8,352 nucleotides of DNA, taken from NCBI GenBank assembly GCA_020355985.1, contig CP070628.1, forward strand, positions 722,446-730,797. The letters run 5' to 3'. This document shows, piece after piece, positions 1 through 5,969 of the stretch. Positions within the stretch are counted from its first letter, which is position 1, and every line of letters starts with the position of its first letter. Position numbers and translations under genes: made by a program. The DNA comes from Nitrospirota bacterium. GTDB lineage: Bacteria; Nitrospirota; Nitrospiria; Nitrospirales; UBA8639. Under the pieces are notes generated by a model. That model searched no databases. It worked only from the letters and a program-made list of their open reading frames with translations, and had not been told where the DNA came from.

Positions 1-1
1 A

Positions 2-1273
2 GAACATGGCCTGGAACATCGTTGGCAAATTTCTTCTGAAACAGCTCAATTGCTTCTCCAGGATCTACCAACAGAAGGATTCTTGGTTGGCCTCACATCC
101 ATCCATTGGCGGGAAGCCTGGAAATACGGCGAGCGCGCCTTTCGCTATTGTCAGCATGATATCGGCCATGCAATTGGCTCCATGCGAATCTCCGCCGCAA
201 CATTAGGCTGGGATATGGTCATTCTCTCTCATACATCTGACGAGACGATAGAGCAAATCCTTGGATTACATCGCAAACAGGACTTCCCATTTGAACGCGA
301 GTATCCCGAGTTATTAGCCGCCGTCTGGCCCAAAAATACCCAATCACCTATAAGCATGGACTTGGCCTTTGGGAAACCAGACAACCAGATCTTGTTATCA
401 GAAAAATGGCAGGGAACGGCCAACCGACTGAGTAAAGACGACCCCGTTCATTGGGAAATTATTGATGAAGTCGCAGAAGCTTCATGGAAAACAACACAAG
501 AATCCGAGATCCTGTCGTTCCTACCCTCTTCCACAGCGCAGAACCCCCAAGATGATAAAGAGATCGAACCCCTAGCCGGCCAAATTATTCACCAAAGGCG
601 AAGCGCTGTGTCTTTTGATGGCCATACCAGCCTTTCTGTTGATCGTTTTTTCACGATGCTGGCACGAACAATGCCACAGAGTCAGATGTCACTTCATGAA
701 CGACCTATGCCCTGGGATACCCTTCCGTGGAACCCAACCATTCACCTCGCCCTATTTGTCCATCGAGTTGACGGACTCGAATCTGGAATGTACTGGCTCA
801 ATCGCAATCCCCAAGAACGCCAGGTGAAAGATTTTCAAACCTCCATGCATGAGCAATTCGTGTGGTCAATTCCTGGAAACTGCCCTTCTCATCTTCCTCT
901 CTATCTCTTAGAAAAAGGTGATGCCAAAAATCTGGCCATGCAGCTTAGTTGCGGGCAGGAAATTGCCAGTCACAGCGCGTTTGCACTTGGGATGATAGCG
1001 GAATTCGATGAGAGTTTAGAAAAATTTGGGCCGTGGTTTTACAAGCGCCTGTTTTGGGAAACCGGGTTGATCGGCCAAGTACTGTACTTAGAAGCGGAAG
1101 CAGCCGGAATACGAGCAACTGGCATTGGGTGTTTCTTTGACGATCCAGTACATCGGGTACTGGGTTTTCATCCTGAAACAAAATGGCAATCGCTCTATCA
1201 CTTCACGGTCGGAGGTCCGACGGAGGATGGTCGCCTCACCACTCTTCCACCCTATGGTCCTCACATCACGTAA
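2..1273 (+). CDS. SagB/ThcOx-like tandem nitroreductase family protein (5' partial)
   Basis: This is a probable FMN-dependent nitroreductase-fold oxidoreductase, cytoplasmic, substrate unknown. The reading frame is open to the left edge with no stop, so the true start lies outside the window; a TTG at 50 is internal. 423 codons are visible. The first part (around 107-220) carries the block HWREAWKYGERAFRYCQHDIGHA, whose second half (RYCQHDIGHA) is typical of the SagB/ThcOx branch. A second nitroreductase-like domain begins near 585 with QRRSAVSFDG, where an RRS motif usually contacts the FMN phosphate. It ends with GLIGQVLYLEAEAAGIRATG and a DDPVHRVLGF segment near 1060-1170. The arrangement therefore looks like two tandem domains, the first mostly cut off. 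The family includes azoline oxidases of peptide natural products, but no YcaO cyclodehydratase or precursor peptide is visible, so a peptide-modifying role is not supported here. The next gene starts 6 nt after the stop. Confidence 0.85.
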   Translation, partial: EHGLEHRWQISSETAQLLLQDLPTEGFLVGLTSIHWREAWKYGERAFRYCQHDIGHAIGSMRISAATLGWDMVILSHTSDETIEQILGLHRKQDFPFEREYPELLAAVWPKNTQSPISMDLAFGKPDNQILLSEKWQGTANRLSKDDPVHWEIIDEVAEASWKTTQESEILSFLPSSTAQNPQDDKEIEPLAGQIIHQRRSAVSFDGHTSLSVDRFFTMLARTMPQSQMSLHERPMPWDTLPWNPTIHLALFVHRVDGLESGMYWLNRNPQERQVKDFQTSMHEQFVWSIPGNCPSHLPLYLLEKGDAKNLAMQLSCGQEIASHSAFALGMIAEFDESLEKFGPWFYKRLFWETGLIGQVLYLEAEAAGIRATGIGCFFDDPVHRVLGFHPETKWQSLYHFTVGGPTEDGRLTTLPPYGPHIT

Positions 1274-1279
1274 GGTCAC

Positions 1280-1882
1280 ATGACGAAAAAACCTTCTATG
1301 CCCCTACCACGAGAGTTTTATGATCGGCCGACATTGAAGGTTGCAAAAGAATTGTTAGGGAAGGTGCTAATGAAAGAGACTTCAAGCGGGATCATTCAGA
1401 CTAAAATTGTTGATGTGGAAGCCTATGTTGGACCGAAGGATAGGGCCTGCCATGCCTCAAAGGGCCGAACGAAACGCACGGAAATCATGTTCGGCCCAGC
1501 CGGATTCACCTATGTCTATCTCATTTACGGGATGTACCATTGTTTGAATATCGTGACCGAACAAAAAGACTATCCTGCCGCGATCTTAATTCGAGGGTTA
1601 GAAATCTTGAGAGAAGGTGATCCTACAGCTTTACGCACACGTATCGACGGCCCCGGTCGGGTCTGCCGTTTCCTGGAAGTGAACCGCACACACAACGGTC
1701 TCGATACCACACTCGGCGCAACTCTTTGGATCGAAGACCATGGCCTAACCATTTCACGAAGACAGATTCAGGCTCTCACACGAATCGGCGTAGACTATGC
1801 TGGAGAATGGGCAGAGAAACTGTGGCGGTTTTGCTTGCCCGCCCCACCTTCAGCCAAGAAACGTCGAATCACACAAACATAA
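1280..1882 (+). CDS. DNA-3-methyladenine glycosylase (AAG/Mpg family)
   Basis: This base-excision repair enzyme hydrolyses the N-glycosidic bond of alkylated purines such as 3-methyladenine, and in some homologues hypoxanthine. The 200-aa length is normal for bacterial members. PREFYDRPTLKVAKELLGK at residues 10-28 is the classical N-terminus. VDVEAYVGPKDRACHA (44-59) carries the general-base glutamate E47 and H58. YVYLIYGMYHCLN (78-90) is the DNA-intercalating and base-pocket strand, with N90 matching the conserved asparagine. LIRGLE (103-108) and GPGRVC (124-129) match the remaining core motifs. The ATG at 1280 lies 6 nt past the upstream stop, with a weak AAGG just before it, so it is probably cotranscribed and perhaps translationally coupled with the nitroreductase-like gene. 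The C-terminus ends in a basic SAKKRR tail in place of the usual extension. A strong intrinsic terminator follows about 100 nt later. Confidence 0.93.
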   Translation: MTKKPSMPLPREFYDRPTLKVAKELLGKVLMKETSSGIIQTKIVDVEAYVGPKDRACHASKGRTKRTEIMFGPAGFTYVYLIYGMYHCLNIVTEQKDYPAAILIRGLEILREGDPTALRTRIDGPGRVCRFLEVNRTHNGLDTTLGATLWIEDHGLTISRRQIQALTRIGVDYAGEWAEKLWRFCLPAPPSAKKRRITQT

Positions 1883-1921
1883 ATATTCCAAAGGACATTT
1901 TGTAGTAGGGAATGGTGCAAA

Positions 1922-2021
1922 ACGTACGTCCAGCAAGGCCACAGTCAGTTAGACGCTCGGAGCATACGGATCAGTACGTGAGGACGGCCAAGTGCCGAGA
2001 ACGCTGTCGGCGGCTTTTTTT
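1922..2021 (+). ncRNA. Candidate structured RNA or 3' UTR ending in a terminator
   Basis: No open gene covers this stretch. ACGTACGTCC (1922-1931) can pair with GGAT (1968-1971) and GTACGT (1974-1979), giving a 10-bp stem with a CA bulge and one G-U pair. The enclosed loop contains a small GCT-CGG-AGC hairpin (1955-1963). About 8 nt later comes a GC-rich terminator stem. The result is a compact fold of about 100 nt. It could be an independent small RNA, a cis-regulatory leader that failed to match any riboswitch class I know, or simply the 3' UTR of the glycosylase mRNA. I see no convincing promoter. The pairings are read directly from the sequence; any function is inference. Confidence 0.3.
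1987..2021 (+). terminator. Intrinsic terminator after the DNA glycosylase gene
   Basis: GCCGA (1994-1998) pairs with TCGGC (2007-2011). The stem is continued by GCC (1987-1989) pairing with GGC (2012-2014) across an AAGT bulge. It is followed directly by seven T residues (2015-2021). This is a good Rho-independent terminator on the + strand, ending the unit that contains the nitroreductase-like and glycosylase genes. Confidence 0.8.
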
Positions 2022-2035
2022 AACATTCCCATAGA

Positions 2036-2051
2036 TATCTTGAACAAGATA
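2036..2051. promoter_or_regulatory. 16-bp inverted repeat, possible operator
   Basis: TATCTTG and CAAGATA form perfect 7-bp arms around AA. The repeat lies 15 nt after the terminator T-tract and about 105 nt before the small membrane peptide gene, so it is in the right region for an operator or promoter element of the 2157-2784 unit. A TTGAAC inside it could act as a -35 box, but no convincing -10 follows at normal spacing. The regulator is unknown. Confidence 0.3.
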
Positions 2052-2142
2052 GACCTTCTACGTTACGCTACGCACTCAGTACCATATCGGCTGGTTTTCT
2101 CAAGCCACATGAAACAAACCGCTTCTCACATCTACGAACAAT

Positions 2143-2150
2143 AAAGGAGG
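2143..2150 (+). promoter_or_regulatory. Strong Shine-Dalgarno for the 30-aa membrane peptide
   Basis: AAAGGAGG lies 6 nt upstream of the ATG at 2157. It is one of the strongest ribosome binding sites in the window and is the main reason to accept this very short gene as real. Confidence 0.75.
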
Positions 2151-2156
2151 AAGACA

Positions 2157-2249
2157 ATGGGCAATCCGCTGGATACGATCTCTGGCACCATCACTGCTGG
2201 CTTTGTGTTGACCGTGGTCCTGTATGGCCTGGTCAAAATGCTGGTGTGA
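2157..2249 (+). CDS. 30-aa single-span membrane peptide
   Basis: This short gene opens with ATG at 2157 and closes with TGA at 2247-2249. The peptide starts MGNPLDTISG, then has a hydrophobic stretch of about 16 residues (TITAGFVLTVVLYGLV, residues 11-26), and ends KMLV. That layout suggests one transmembrane helix with a lysine near one membrane face. It has no cysteines or histidines. The start is supported by a near-perfect Shine-Dalgarno. The gene for a four-helix membrane protein follows 55 nt later on the same strand with no terminator between them, so the two are probably cotranscribed. Small single-span peptides are often accessory subunits of membrane oxidoreductases (CydX and CcoQ are known examples), and by analogy this one could be a subunit of the PuuD-like protein. 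I do not recognise the peptide as a named family. Confidence 0.65.
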   Translation: MGNPLDTISGTITAGFVLTVVLYGLVKMLV

Positions 2250-2304
2250 CACCTCATCACTTCCCAATGTTTATTTAATCACCTAACGAATACGAGGACC
2301 TATT

Positions 2305-2784
2305 ATGGAAAGTTTATTTGCGTGGGGACATTACCTCGCGGGCATTACCTGGATTGGAATTCTCTATTATTTTAATTTCATCCAAGTGCCATTTCTCAAA
2401 GTCGTCACACCCGAAACCAAGGCGGAGGCCTTTAAACACCTGGTGCCCAATGCGCTCTGGTGGTTTCGGTGGGGAGCCCTCTTTACATGGCTATTTGGCG
2501 CCGCATTGCTTGGGCATCAGCATCGGATGGGGAGCGCCTTTTTGCTGCAGGGGCCAGATGCCGTCATCGGCATGGGTGCCTGGCTGGGAACCATTATGCT
2601 GTTAAACGTGTGGGGAATCATTTGGCCAAATCAGAAGAAAGTCCTTGGGCTCAAAGAAGCCACACCGGAAGAAAAAGCCAAGGCCGGGCGGACCGCCCTC
2701 CTAGCGTCACGCACCAATACCATGCTCTCCATTCCCATGCTCTTCTTCATGGCCAACTCCGGCCATGCTTCAGGCTTATTCTAA
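2305..2784 (+). CDS. PuuD N-terminal-like (Urate_ox_N) integral membrane protein
   Basis: A 159-aa inner-membrane protein with about four predicted helices (roughly residues 5-27, 52-70, 86-107 and 136-152). It resembles the membrane part of the PuuD urate hydroxylase family: HYLAGITWIGILYYFNFIQ (9-27), NALWWFRWGALFTWLFG (49-65), NVWGIIWPNQKK (101-112) and SRTNTMLSIPMLFFM (135-149). Full-length PuuD carries about eight helices plus a C-terminal cytochrome c domain; this protein is about half the size of the membrane part and has no CxxCH motif, so calling it a urate oxidase would be unsafe. H9, H71 and H73 could be heme or metal ligands, which is inference. GAGGA at 2294-2298 sets the ATG at 2305. 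It lies downstream of the 30-aa membrane peptide and is terminated by a palindrome at 2824-2851. Confidence 0.75.
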   Translation: MESLFAWGHYLAGITWIGILYYFNFIQVPFLKVVTPETKAEAFKHLVPNALWWFRWGALFTWLFGAALLGHQHRMGSAFLLQGPDAVIGMGAWLGTIMLLNVWGIIWPNQKKVLGLKEATPEEKAKAGRTALLASRTNTMLSIPMLFFMANSGHASGLF

Positions 2785-2823
2785 GCCTGCCACAAAAAGA
2801 ACGATATACCAGTTAAAGTAGAT

Positions 2824-2851
2824 AAGGCCGACTCATATGAGTCGGCCTTTT
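2824..2851. terminator. Palindromic intrinsic terminator between convergent genes
   Basis: AAGGCCGACTCAT (2824-2836) is followed immediately by its exact reverse complement (2837-2849), a perfect 26-bp palindrome, and TTTT (2848-2851). It lies 39 nt after the PuuD-like stop and 72 nt before the end of the convergent ene-reductase gene. The T-run is better on the + strand; on the - strand the stem is followed only by a short, mixed T-rich stretch, so bidirectional action is possible but weaker. The rest of 2785-2923 shows nothing else. Confidence 0.85.
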
Positions 2852-2923
2852 CAGTTTTATGCCCTCCAACTAAATCATTCTGACGAAAAATTTTCGTCCC
2901 TATATTTATTCTCCGCAATGAAC

Positions 2924-4027
2924 TTAGGAACGCGTTGATACATCGTAAACGGGATAGTCTGTATAGCCTTCTTTTTCAAACGAAAACCATGTGGCCATAT
3001 CTTCTGAGGGAGCCAACGGCCATCCATTTCGAAATCGATCAACGAGATCCGGATTACTAATAAAGGGTCGACCGAAGGCAACCAAATCGGCATGCTTTGC
3101 TTGAATTGCCGCTTCTGCTGTCTCTTGCGTGTAACCACAATTGCTCATGATTGGCCCAGCAAATACCTGTCGAAATTCACTTAGTTTCATGGGTTCTCCC
3201 AATTCATGAAAACCAAAGGCCAAACCATCGACTACATGAAGATAAGCGAGTCCCACCTTTTCAAGTTGATCAGCCACGTAGGTAAAGGTTTCACGAAAAT
3301 CTTCAGAACCCATATCATTATAATTTCCATTGGGGCTGAGACGAGCGGCAACTCGATGTGCTGGCCACACATCGATAACGGCCGTCACAATTTCTTGGAG
3401 AAACCGAAAACGATTCTCCAAACTCCCGCCATACAGATCGGTCCGTTTGTTGGTTTTGGATTGCAGAAATTGGTCAATCAAATAGCCATTCGCACTGTGA
3501 ATTTCCACACCATCAAACCCGGCGTCCTTAGCTCGTTTCGCTCCTTGTTTGTAGGCTTCAACGATCACAGGAATTTCACTAACTTCAAGAGCTCGAGGTG
3601 TTTCATACGACTTTTTACCTTGCGGGGTATGCACATATTCTCCATTCGATTTCACAGCAGACGGTGCCACCGGCAATGCTCCACCATGGAAATCACTGTG
3701 CGAGGCCCGGCCGCAATGCCACAACTGAAGAAAGATTTTTGATCCTTTGGCATGCACAGCATCTGTCACAACCTTCCACGCCGCCCCCTGTTCGTCTGTA
3801 TACACACCCGGCGCATTGATCCATCCAATCCCTTGTTCCGAAATAAATGTCCCCTCCGTGATCAGAAGACCGGCGTTGGATCGCTGAGCATAATATTCAG
3901 CCATAAGCGCGTTGGCCATGCGTTCTGCGCCTGCCCGGGCACGGGTCATAGGAGAAAGCACGACACGATTTTTTAATGTCAGATCACCCAATTGAAATGG
4001 AGTCAACAACTCTTGGGGTGGGGTCAT
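2924..4027 (-). CDS. Old yellow enzyme family alkene reductase (NemA-like)
   Basis: This is an FMN-dependent NAD(P)H ene-reductase acting on electrophilic alkenes, and possibly nitrate esters or N-ethylmaleimide, in the cytoplasm. The 367-aa length is typical. Visible motifs in order are LSPMTRARA (24-32, with T28 at the flavin), QLWHCGRASH (101-110), GVEIHSANGYLIDQF (173-187, with the H177/N180 pair that binds the substrate carbonyl and Y182 as likely proton donor), NKRTDLYGGSLENRFRF (193-209), VAARLSP (226-232) and VAFGRPFISNPDLVDRF (316-332, FMN phosphate). The C-terminal EGYTDYP (353-359) also fits. The ATG at 4027 is preceded by AAAGGA on the - strand. The gene starts 17 nt downstream of the RAM-domain gene, so the two form an operon. 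In vivo substrates of this family are seldom known; detoxification of reactive carbonyls is the usual inference. Confidence 0.95.
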   Translation of the reverse strand: MTPPQELLTPFQLGDLTLKNRVVLSPMTRARAGAERMANALMAEYYAQRSNAGLLITEGTFISEQGIGWINAPGVYTDEQGAAWKVVTDAVHAKGSKIFLQLWHCGRASHSDFHGGALPVAPSAVKSNGEYVHTPQGKKSYETPRALEVSEIPVIVEAYKQGAKRAKDAGFDGVEIHSANGYLIDQFLQSKTNKRTDLYGGSLENRFRFLQEIVTAVIDVWPAHRVAARLSPNGNYNDMGSEDFRETFTYVADQLEKVGLAYLHVVDGLAFGFHELGEPMKLSEFRQVFAGPIMSNCGYTQETAEAAIQAKHADLVAFGRPFISNPDLVDRFRNGWPLAPSEDMATWFSFEKEGYTDYPVYDVSTRS

Positions 4028-4044
4028 GCGGAAAATCCTTTGAG

Positions 4045-4281
4045 TTATTCCTGAACAACAATGTGAGTGTCGGTTTCTTCAACCCCAGGGATCGTGTGGA
4101 TTTTGGTCATGATGAGATTAGACAACGCACGATCATCTGGCGCATTCACCAACCCAAAAATATCTGGCTGCCCAAAACAGGCATGAGCCTGTTCCACTTC
4201 AGATAGTGCTTTTAACGTTGTCAACACGTCTTGAGCTTTCCCTGCTTTGACCTTCATCAAAATATACGCTTTTGCTGCCAT
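4045..4281 (-). CDS. Stand-alone Lrp/AsnC ligand-binding (RAM) domain protein
   Basis: A 78-aa protein consisting only of the alpha-beta RAM domain that forms the effector-binding half of Lrp/AsnC regulators, without the DNA-binding helix-turn-helix. It starts MAAKAYILMKVKAGKAQDVL, with the central CFGQPDIFGLVNAPD block (residues 36-50, GxxD-type turn) and the ending IHTIPGVEETDTHIVVQE. The frame stays open up to 4305, but the ATG at 4281 is chosen because AGGAGG (4292-4287) lies 5 nt upstream. RAM-only proteins may bind amino acids or other small ligands or oligomerise with full Lrp proteins; the ligand cannot be read from sequence. It precedes the ene-reductase in the same operon by 17 nt. 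Confidence 0.85.
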   Translation of the reverse strand: MAAKAYILMKVKAGKAQDVLTTLKALSEVEQAHACFGQPDIFGLVNAPDDRALSNLIMTKIHTIPGVEETDTHIVVQE

Positions 4282-4493
4282 AGGAACCTCCTGTGTTAAG
4301 AGCAATGCGCACTACTCATATTGAGAAGCGAGGAAATGGTCTTCTAGACGCTGTTCTACCATAGATGATATTTTGATTCCATCTCCGGTTCTTGTTCTAT
4401 TTGGCTACCATATTGTCTATTCTCTGCTGTCACCAGCAGGGTAAAGAGTTTTCATGAAATATCTTCATTGAGTCCCTACTAGAAACCACTTGT
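4282..4493. promoter_or_regulatory. Divergent intergenic region, weak promoter candidate
   Basis: This 212-bp region separates the - strand RAM/ene-reductase operon from the + strand BtuF-like gene and must hold both promoters. On the + strand TTGATT (4373-4378) and TCTATT (4396-4401) have a 17-nt spacer and match four of six consensus bases each, a weak sigma-70-like candidate. CTGCTG (4424-4429) and CAGCAG (4434-4439) form a small hairpin in the presumed leader. I found no cobalamin riboswitch signature and no clear promoter on the - strand. Confidence 0.3.
4287..4292 (-). promoter_or_regulatory. Shine-Dalgarno fixing the RAM-domain protein start
   Basis: On the - strand AGGAGG is placed 5 nt before the ATG at 4281. 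It rules out the upstream in-frame start at 4305, which would add eight residues and place this site inside the coding region. Confidence 0.8.
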
Positions 4494-5420
4494 ATGTCCA
4501 ATGTCGTTTCGTTAATCCCCAGTGGTACGGAGATGGTCTGCGCTCTCGGTTGCCAAGGGCAACTCAAGGGCCGTTCCCACGAATGTGATTTTCCCAATGG
4601 CATTAGCCAGTTGGCAATCTGTACAGCACCAAACCTATCAGTCAACGGCACCAGCAAAGAGATTCATGAACGAGTGTCAGGAATAGTGCAGAATGCCCTG
4701 TCAGTCTACCGGATAGAGACGGAAACTCTTCGCACACTCGAACCGGATATTATCGTCACACAAACCCAATGTGATGTCTGCGCCGTGAGCTTTGCCGATG
4801 TAGAAAACGCTCTCAAAGAATCCTTAGATATTCAACCAAAAGTGATTTCGCTTCACGCCACGAATTTGCAAGGGGTTTGGGATGACCTGCTTCGTGTGGG
4901 GCGAGGATTAGGGAAAGAACAAGAAGGCCGGCAGTTACTCGACAGTTATCATTTGCGTATTTCCGCCATTGCGGATCGGTGCCGAAACGAAAATTCTCAT
5001 CCCTCCGTAGCCTGCATTGAATGGATGGAGCCCTTGATGGCAGCCGGCAATTGGGTTCCTGAACTTGTCCAGCTCGCTGGAGGGCAATCGGTTTTCGGAA
5101 CTCCAGGTGCCCATGCGCCATGGATCACCTGGGAAGCCTTAGCCGAGGCCAATCCCGATATATTGGTATTGATGCCCTGTGGGTTTTCCATGCCTCGCAT
5201 AGAAGAAGAAATGCACACCCTGACAAAGAATCCTCTTTGGTCTACTTTAAAAGCTGTACAAAATGAACACGTTTATTTGACTGACGGAAATCAGTTTTTT
5301 AACCGCCCAGGGCCGCGTCTGGTCGAATCTTTGGAAATTTTCGCCGAGATTTTTCATCCCAACTGTTTCCAATTTGGTCATACTGGCACCGACTGGCGCC
5401 AGTGGCACCCTGCCCGTTGA
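4494..5420 (+). CDS. BtuF-like (cobalamin-type) substrate-binding protein without signal peptide
   Basis: A 308-aa member of the type III periplasmic-binding fold (COG0614), of the branch usually annotated as cobalamin-binding. Visible: SNVVSLIPSGTEMVCALG (2-19), GRSHECDFP (26-34), LEPDIIVTQTQCDVCAVS (82-99), CIEWMEPLMAAGNWVPELV (174-192) and DGNQFFNRPGPRLVESLEI (264-282). The N-terminus begins directly with the first fold strand; there is no signal peptide or lipobox, so it is predicted cytoplasmic, which is odd for a transporter component but seen in this branch. The C93-x-x-C96 motif and several other cysteines could bind metal or a corrinoid, but this is inference. No permease or ATPase is adjacent. 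The upstream frame is closed at 4455, so ATG 4494 is the likely start despite a poor ribosome binding site. The regulator gene follows after 64 nt without a terminator. Confidence 0.85.
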   Translation: MSNVVSLIPSGTEMVCALGCQGQLKGRSHECDFPNGISQLAICTAPNLSVNGTSKEIHERVSGIVQNALSVYRIETETLRTLEPDIIVTQTQCDVCAVSFADVENALKESLDIQPKVISLHATNLQGVWDDLLRVGRGLGKEQEGRQLLDSYHLRISAIADRCRNENSHPSVACIEWMEPLMAAGNWVPELVQLAGGQSVFGTPGAHAPWITWEALAEANPDILVLMPCGFSMPRIEEEMHTLTKNPLWSTLKAVQNEHVYLTDGNQFFNRPGPRLVESLEIFAEIFHPNCFQFGHTGTDWRQWHPAR

Positions 5421-5444
5421 CCAGCTCCCTCGCCATTTGCTAAA

Positions 5445-5459
5445 TAGGAATGATTCCTA
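5445..5459. promoter_or_regulatory. 7-1-7 inverted repeat, probable Fur/PerR-type operator
   Basis: TAGGAAT, G, ATTCCTA is a perfect 7-1-7 inverted repeat. This is the geometry of Fur and PerR boxes (the known PerR consensus is TTATAAT-N-ATTATAA), though the base content here differs in the outer half of each arm. It ends 25 nt before the start codon of a PerR-like regulator, between a possible -35 (TTGCTA, 5437-5442) and a -10-like AGTAAT (5463-5468) whose 20-nt spacing is long. Autoregulation by the adjacent gene product, with control of the rubrerythrin behind it, is the natural inference. Confidence 0.65.
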
Positions 5460-5484
5460 AACAGTAATAGGATGAGTTACTGCG

Positions 5485-5958
5485 TTGAACCTTTCCCTTG
5501 ATGCCATTCAACTAAAATTTCGGGATTACGGCTTGAAGTCTACCCCGCAACGGACGGCGATCTACCAAGCCTTAGTTCACAGCACGGCTCATCCAACGGC
5601 GGAAGATCTTTTCGCGCAGGTCTCACCAGCCTATCCCATGTTGTCCTTGAACACAGTGTATTACACATTGGGTACGTTGCGCACTGCAGGACTCATACAG
5701 GAAGTGAACGTCGGGCATGACCGGGCGCGTTTTGATGCGAACCTTTCTCCGCATCACCATGTCATTTGCCAAGGATGTCAGACTATTCTGGATGTCATAG
5801 ATCCACGTTTAAACCGTCTAACTTCCCCTTCAGGAATTCCCAAAGACTTTCAAATAACCAGTTATCAGGTCGCCTTTCGAGGCTATTGCGGCACATGCCG
5901 CCGATCACCTTTACCAACGACGACAGCACAATCGGGGAAACGCCCCATTTCATCATAA
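5485..5958 (+). CDS. Fur family transcriptional regulator, PerR-like
   Basis: A 157-aa metal-dependent DNA-binding repressor. The winged-helix domain covers about residues 5-80, with GLKSTPQRTAIYQAL (16-30), AHPTAEDLF (35-43) and the recognition helix LNTVYYTLGTLRTAGL (55-70). The dimerisation domain holds H36, D84, H90, H92 and D103, which match by position the regulatory-metal ligands of PerR (H37, D85, H91, H93, D104). Two CxxC pairs, C95/C98 and C135/C138, form the structural zinc site. Retention of the H36-equivalent supports a PerR-like peroxide sensor over Fur, but metal specificity cannot be proved from sequence. The start is TTG at 5485: a stop at 5473 closes the frame upstream, and AGGATGAG (5469-5476) lies 8 nt before. 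The rubrerythrin ribosome binding site overlaps its stop codon, so the two are cotranscribed. Confidence 0.9.
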   Translation: MNLSLDAIQLKFRDYGLKSTPQRTAIYQALVHSTAHPTAEDLFAQVSPAYPMLSLNTVYYTLGTLRTAGLIQEVNVGHDRARFDANLSPHHHVICQGCQTILDVIDPRLNRLTSPSGIPKDFQITSYQVAFRGYCGTCRRSPLPTTTAQSGKRPISS

Positions 5959-5964
5959 AGGAGG
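5957..5964 (+). promoter_or_regulatory. Shine-Dalgarno fixing the rubrerythrin start
   Basis: AAAGGAGG overlaps the regulator's TAA stop and lies 5 nt before ATG 5970. It decides against the 68-residue in-frame extension that runs back to 5766 inside the regulator gene. Confidence 0.85.
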
Positions 5965-5969
5965 ATTAT

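Noticed and set aside
3206..3742. 178-codon open frame on the + strand
   Set aside because: It lies wholly antisense to the well-supported ene-reductase gene, and its translation shows no family features.
4282..4305. Eight-residue N-terminal extension of the RAM-domain protein
   Set aside because: The extension would contain the AGGAGG ribosome binding site that serves the ATG at 4281.
4306..4493. Possible cobalamin riboswitch upstream of the BtuF-like gene
   Set aside because: No B12-box-like sequence or expected large conserved fold was seen; only a small CTGCTG/CAGCAG hairpin is present.
5392..5403. ACTGGCGCCAGT palindrome near the end of the BtuF-like gene as a terminator or operator
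   Set aside because: It is inside the coding region, has no following T-tract, and is short enough to be coincidental.
5766..5969. N-terminal extension of rubrerythrin by 68 residues
   Set aside because: It overlaps the regulator gene in another frame; the strong Shine-Dalgarno and normal family N-terminus place the start at 5970.
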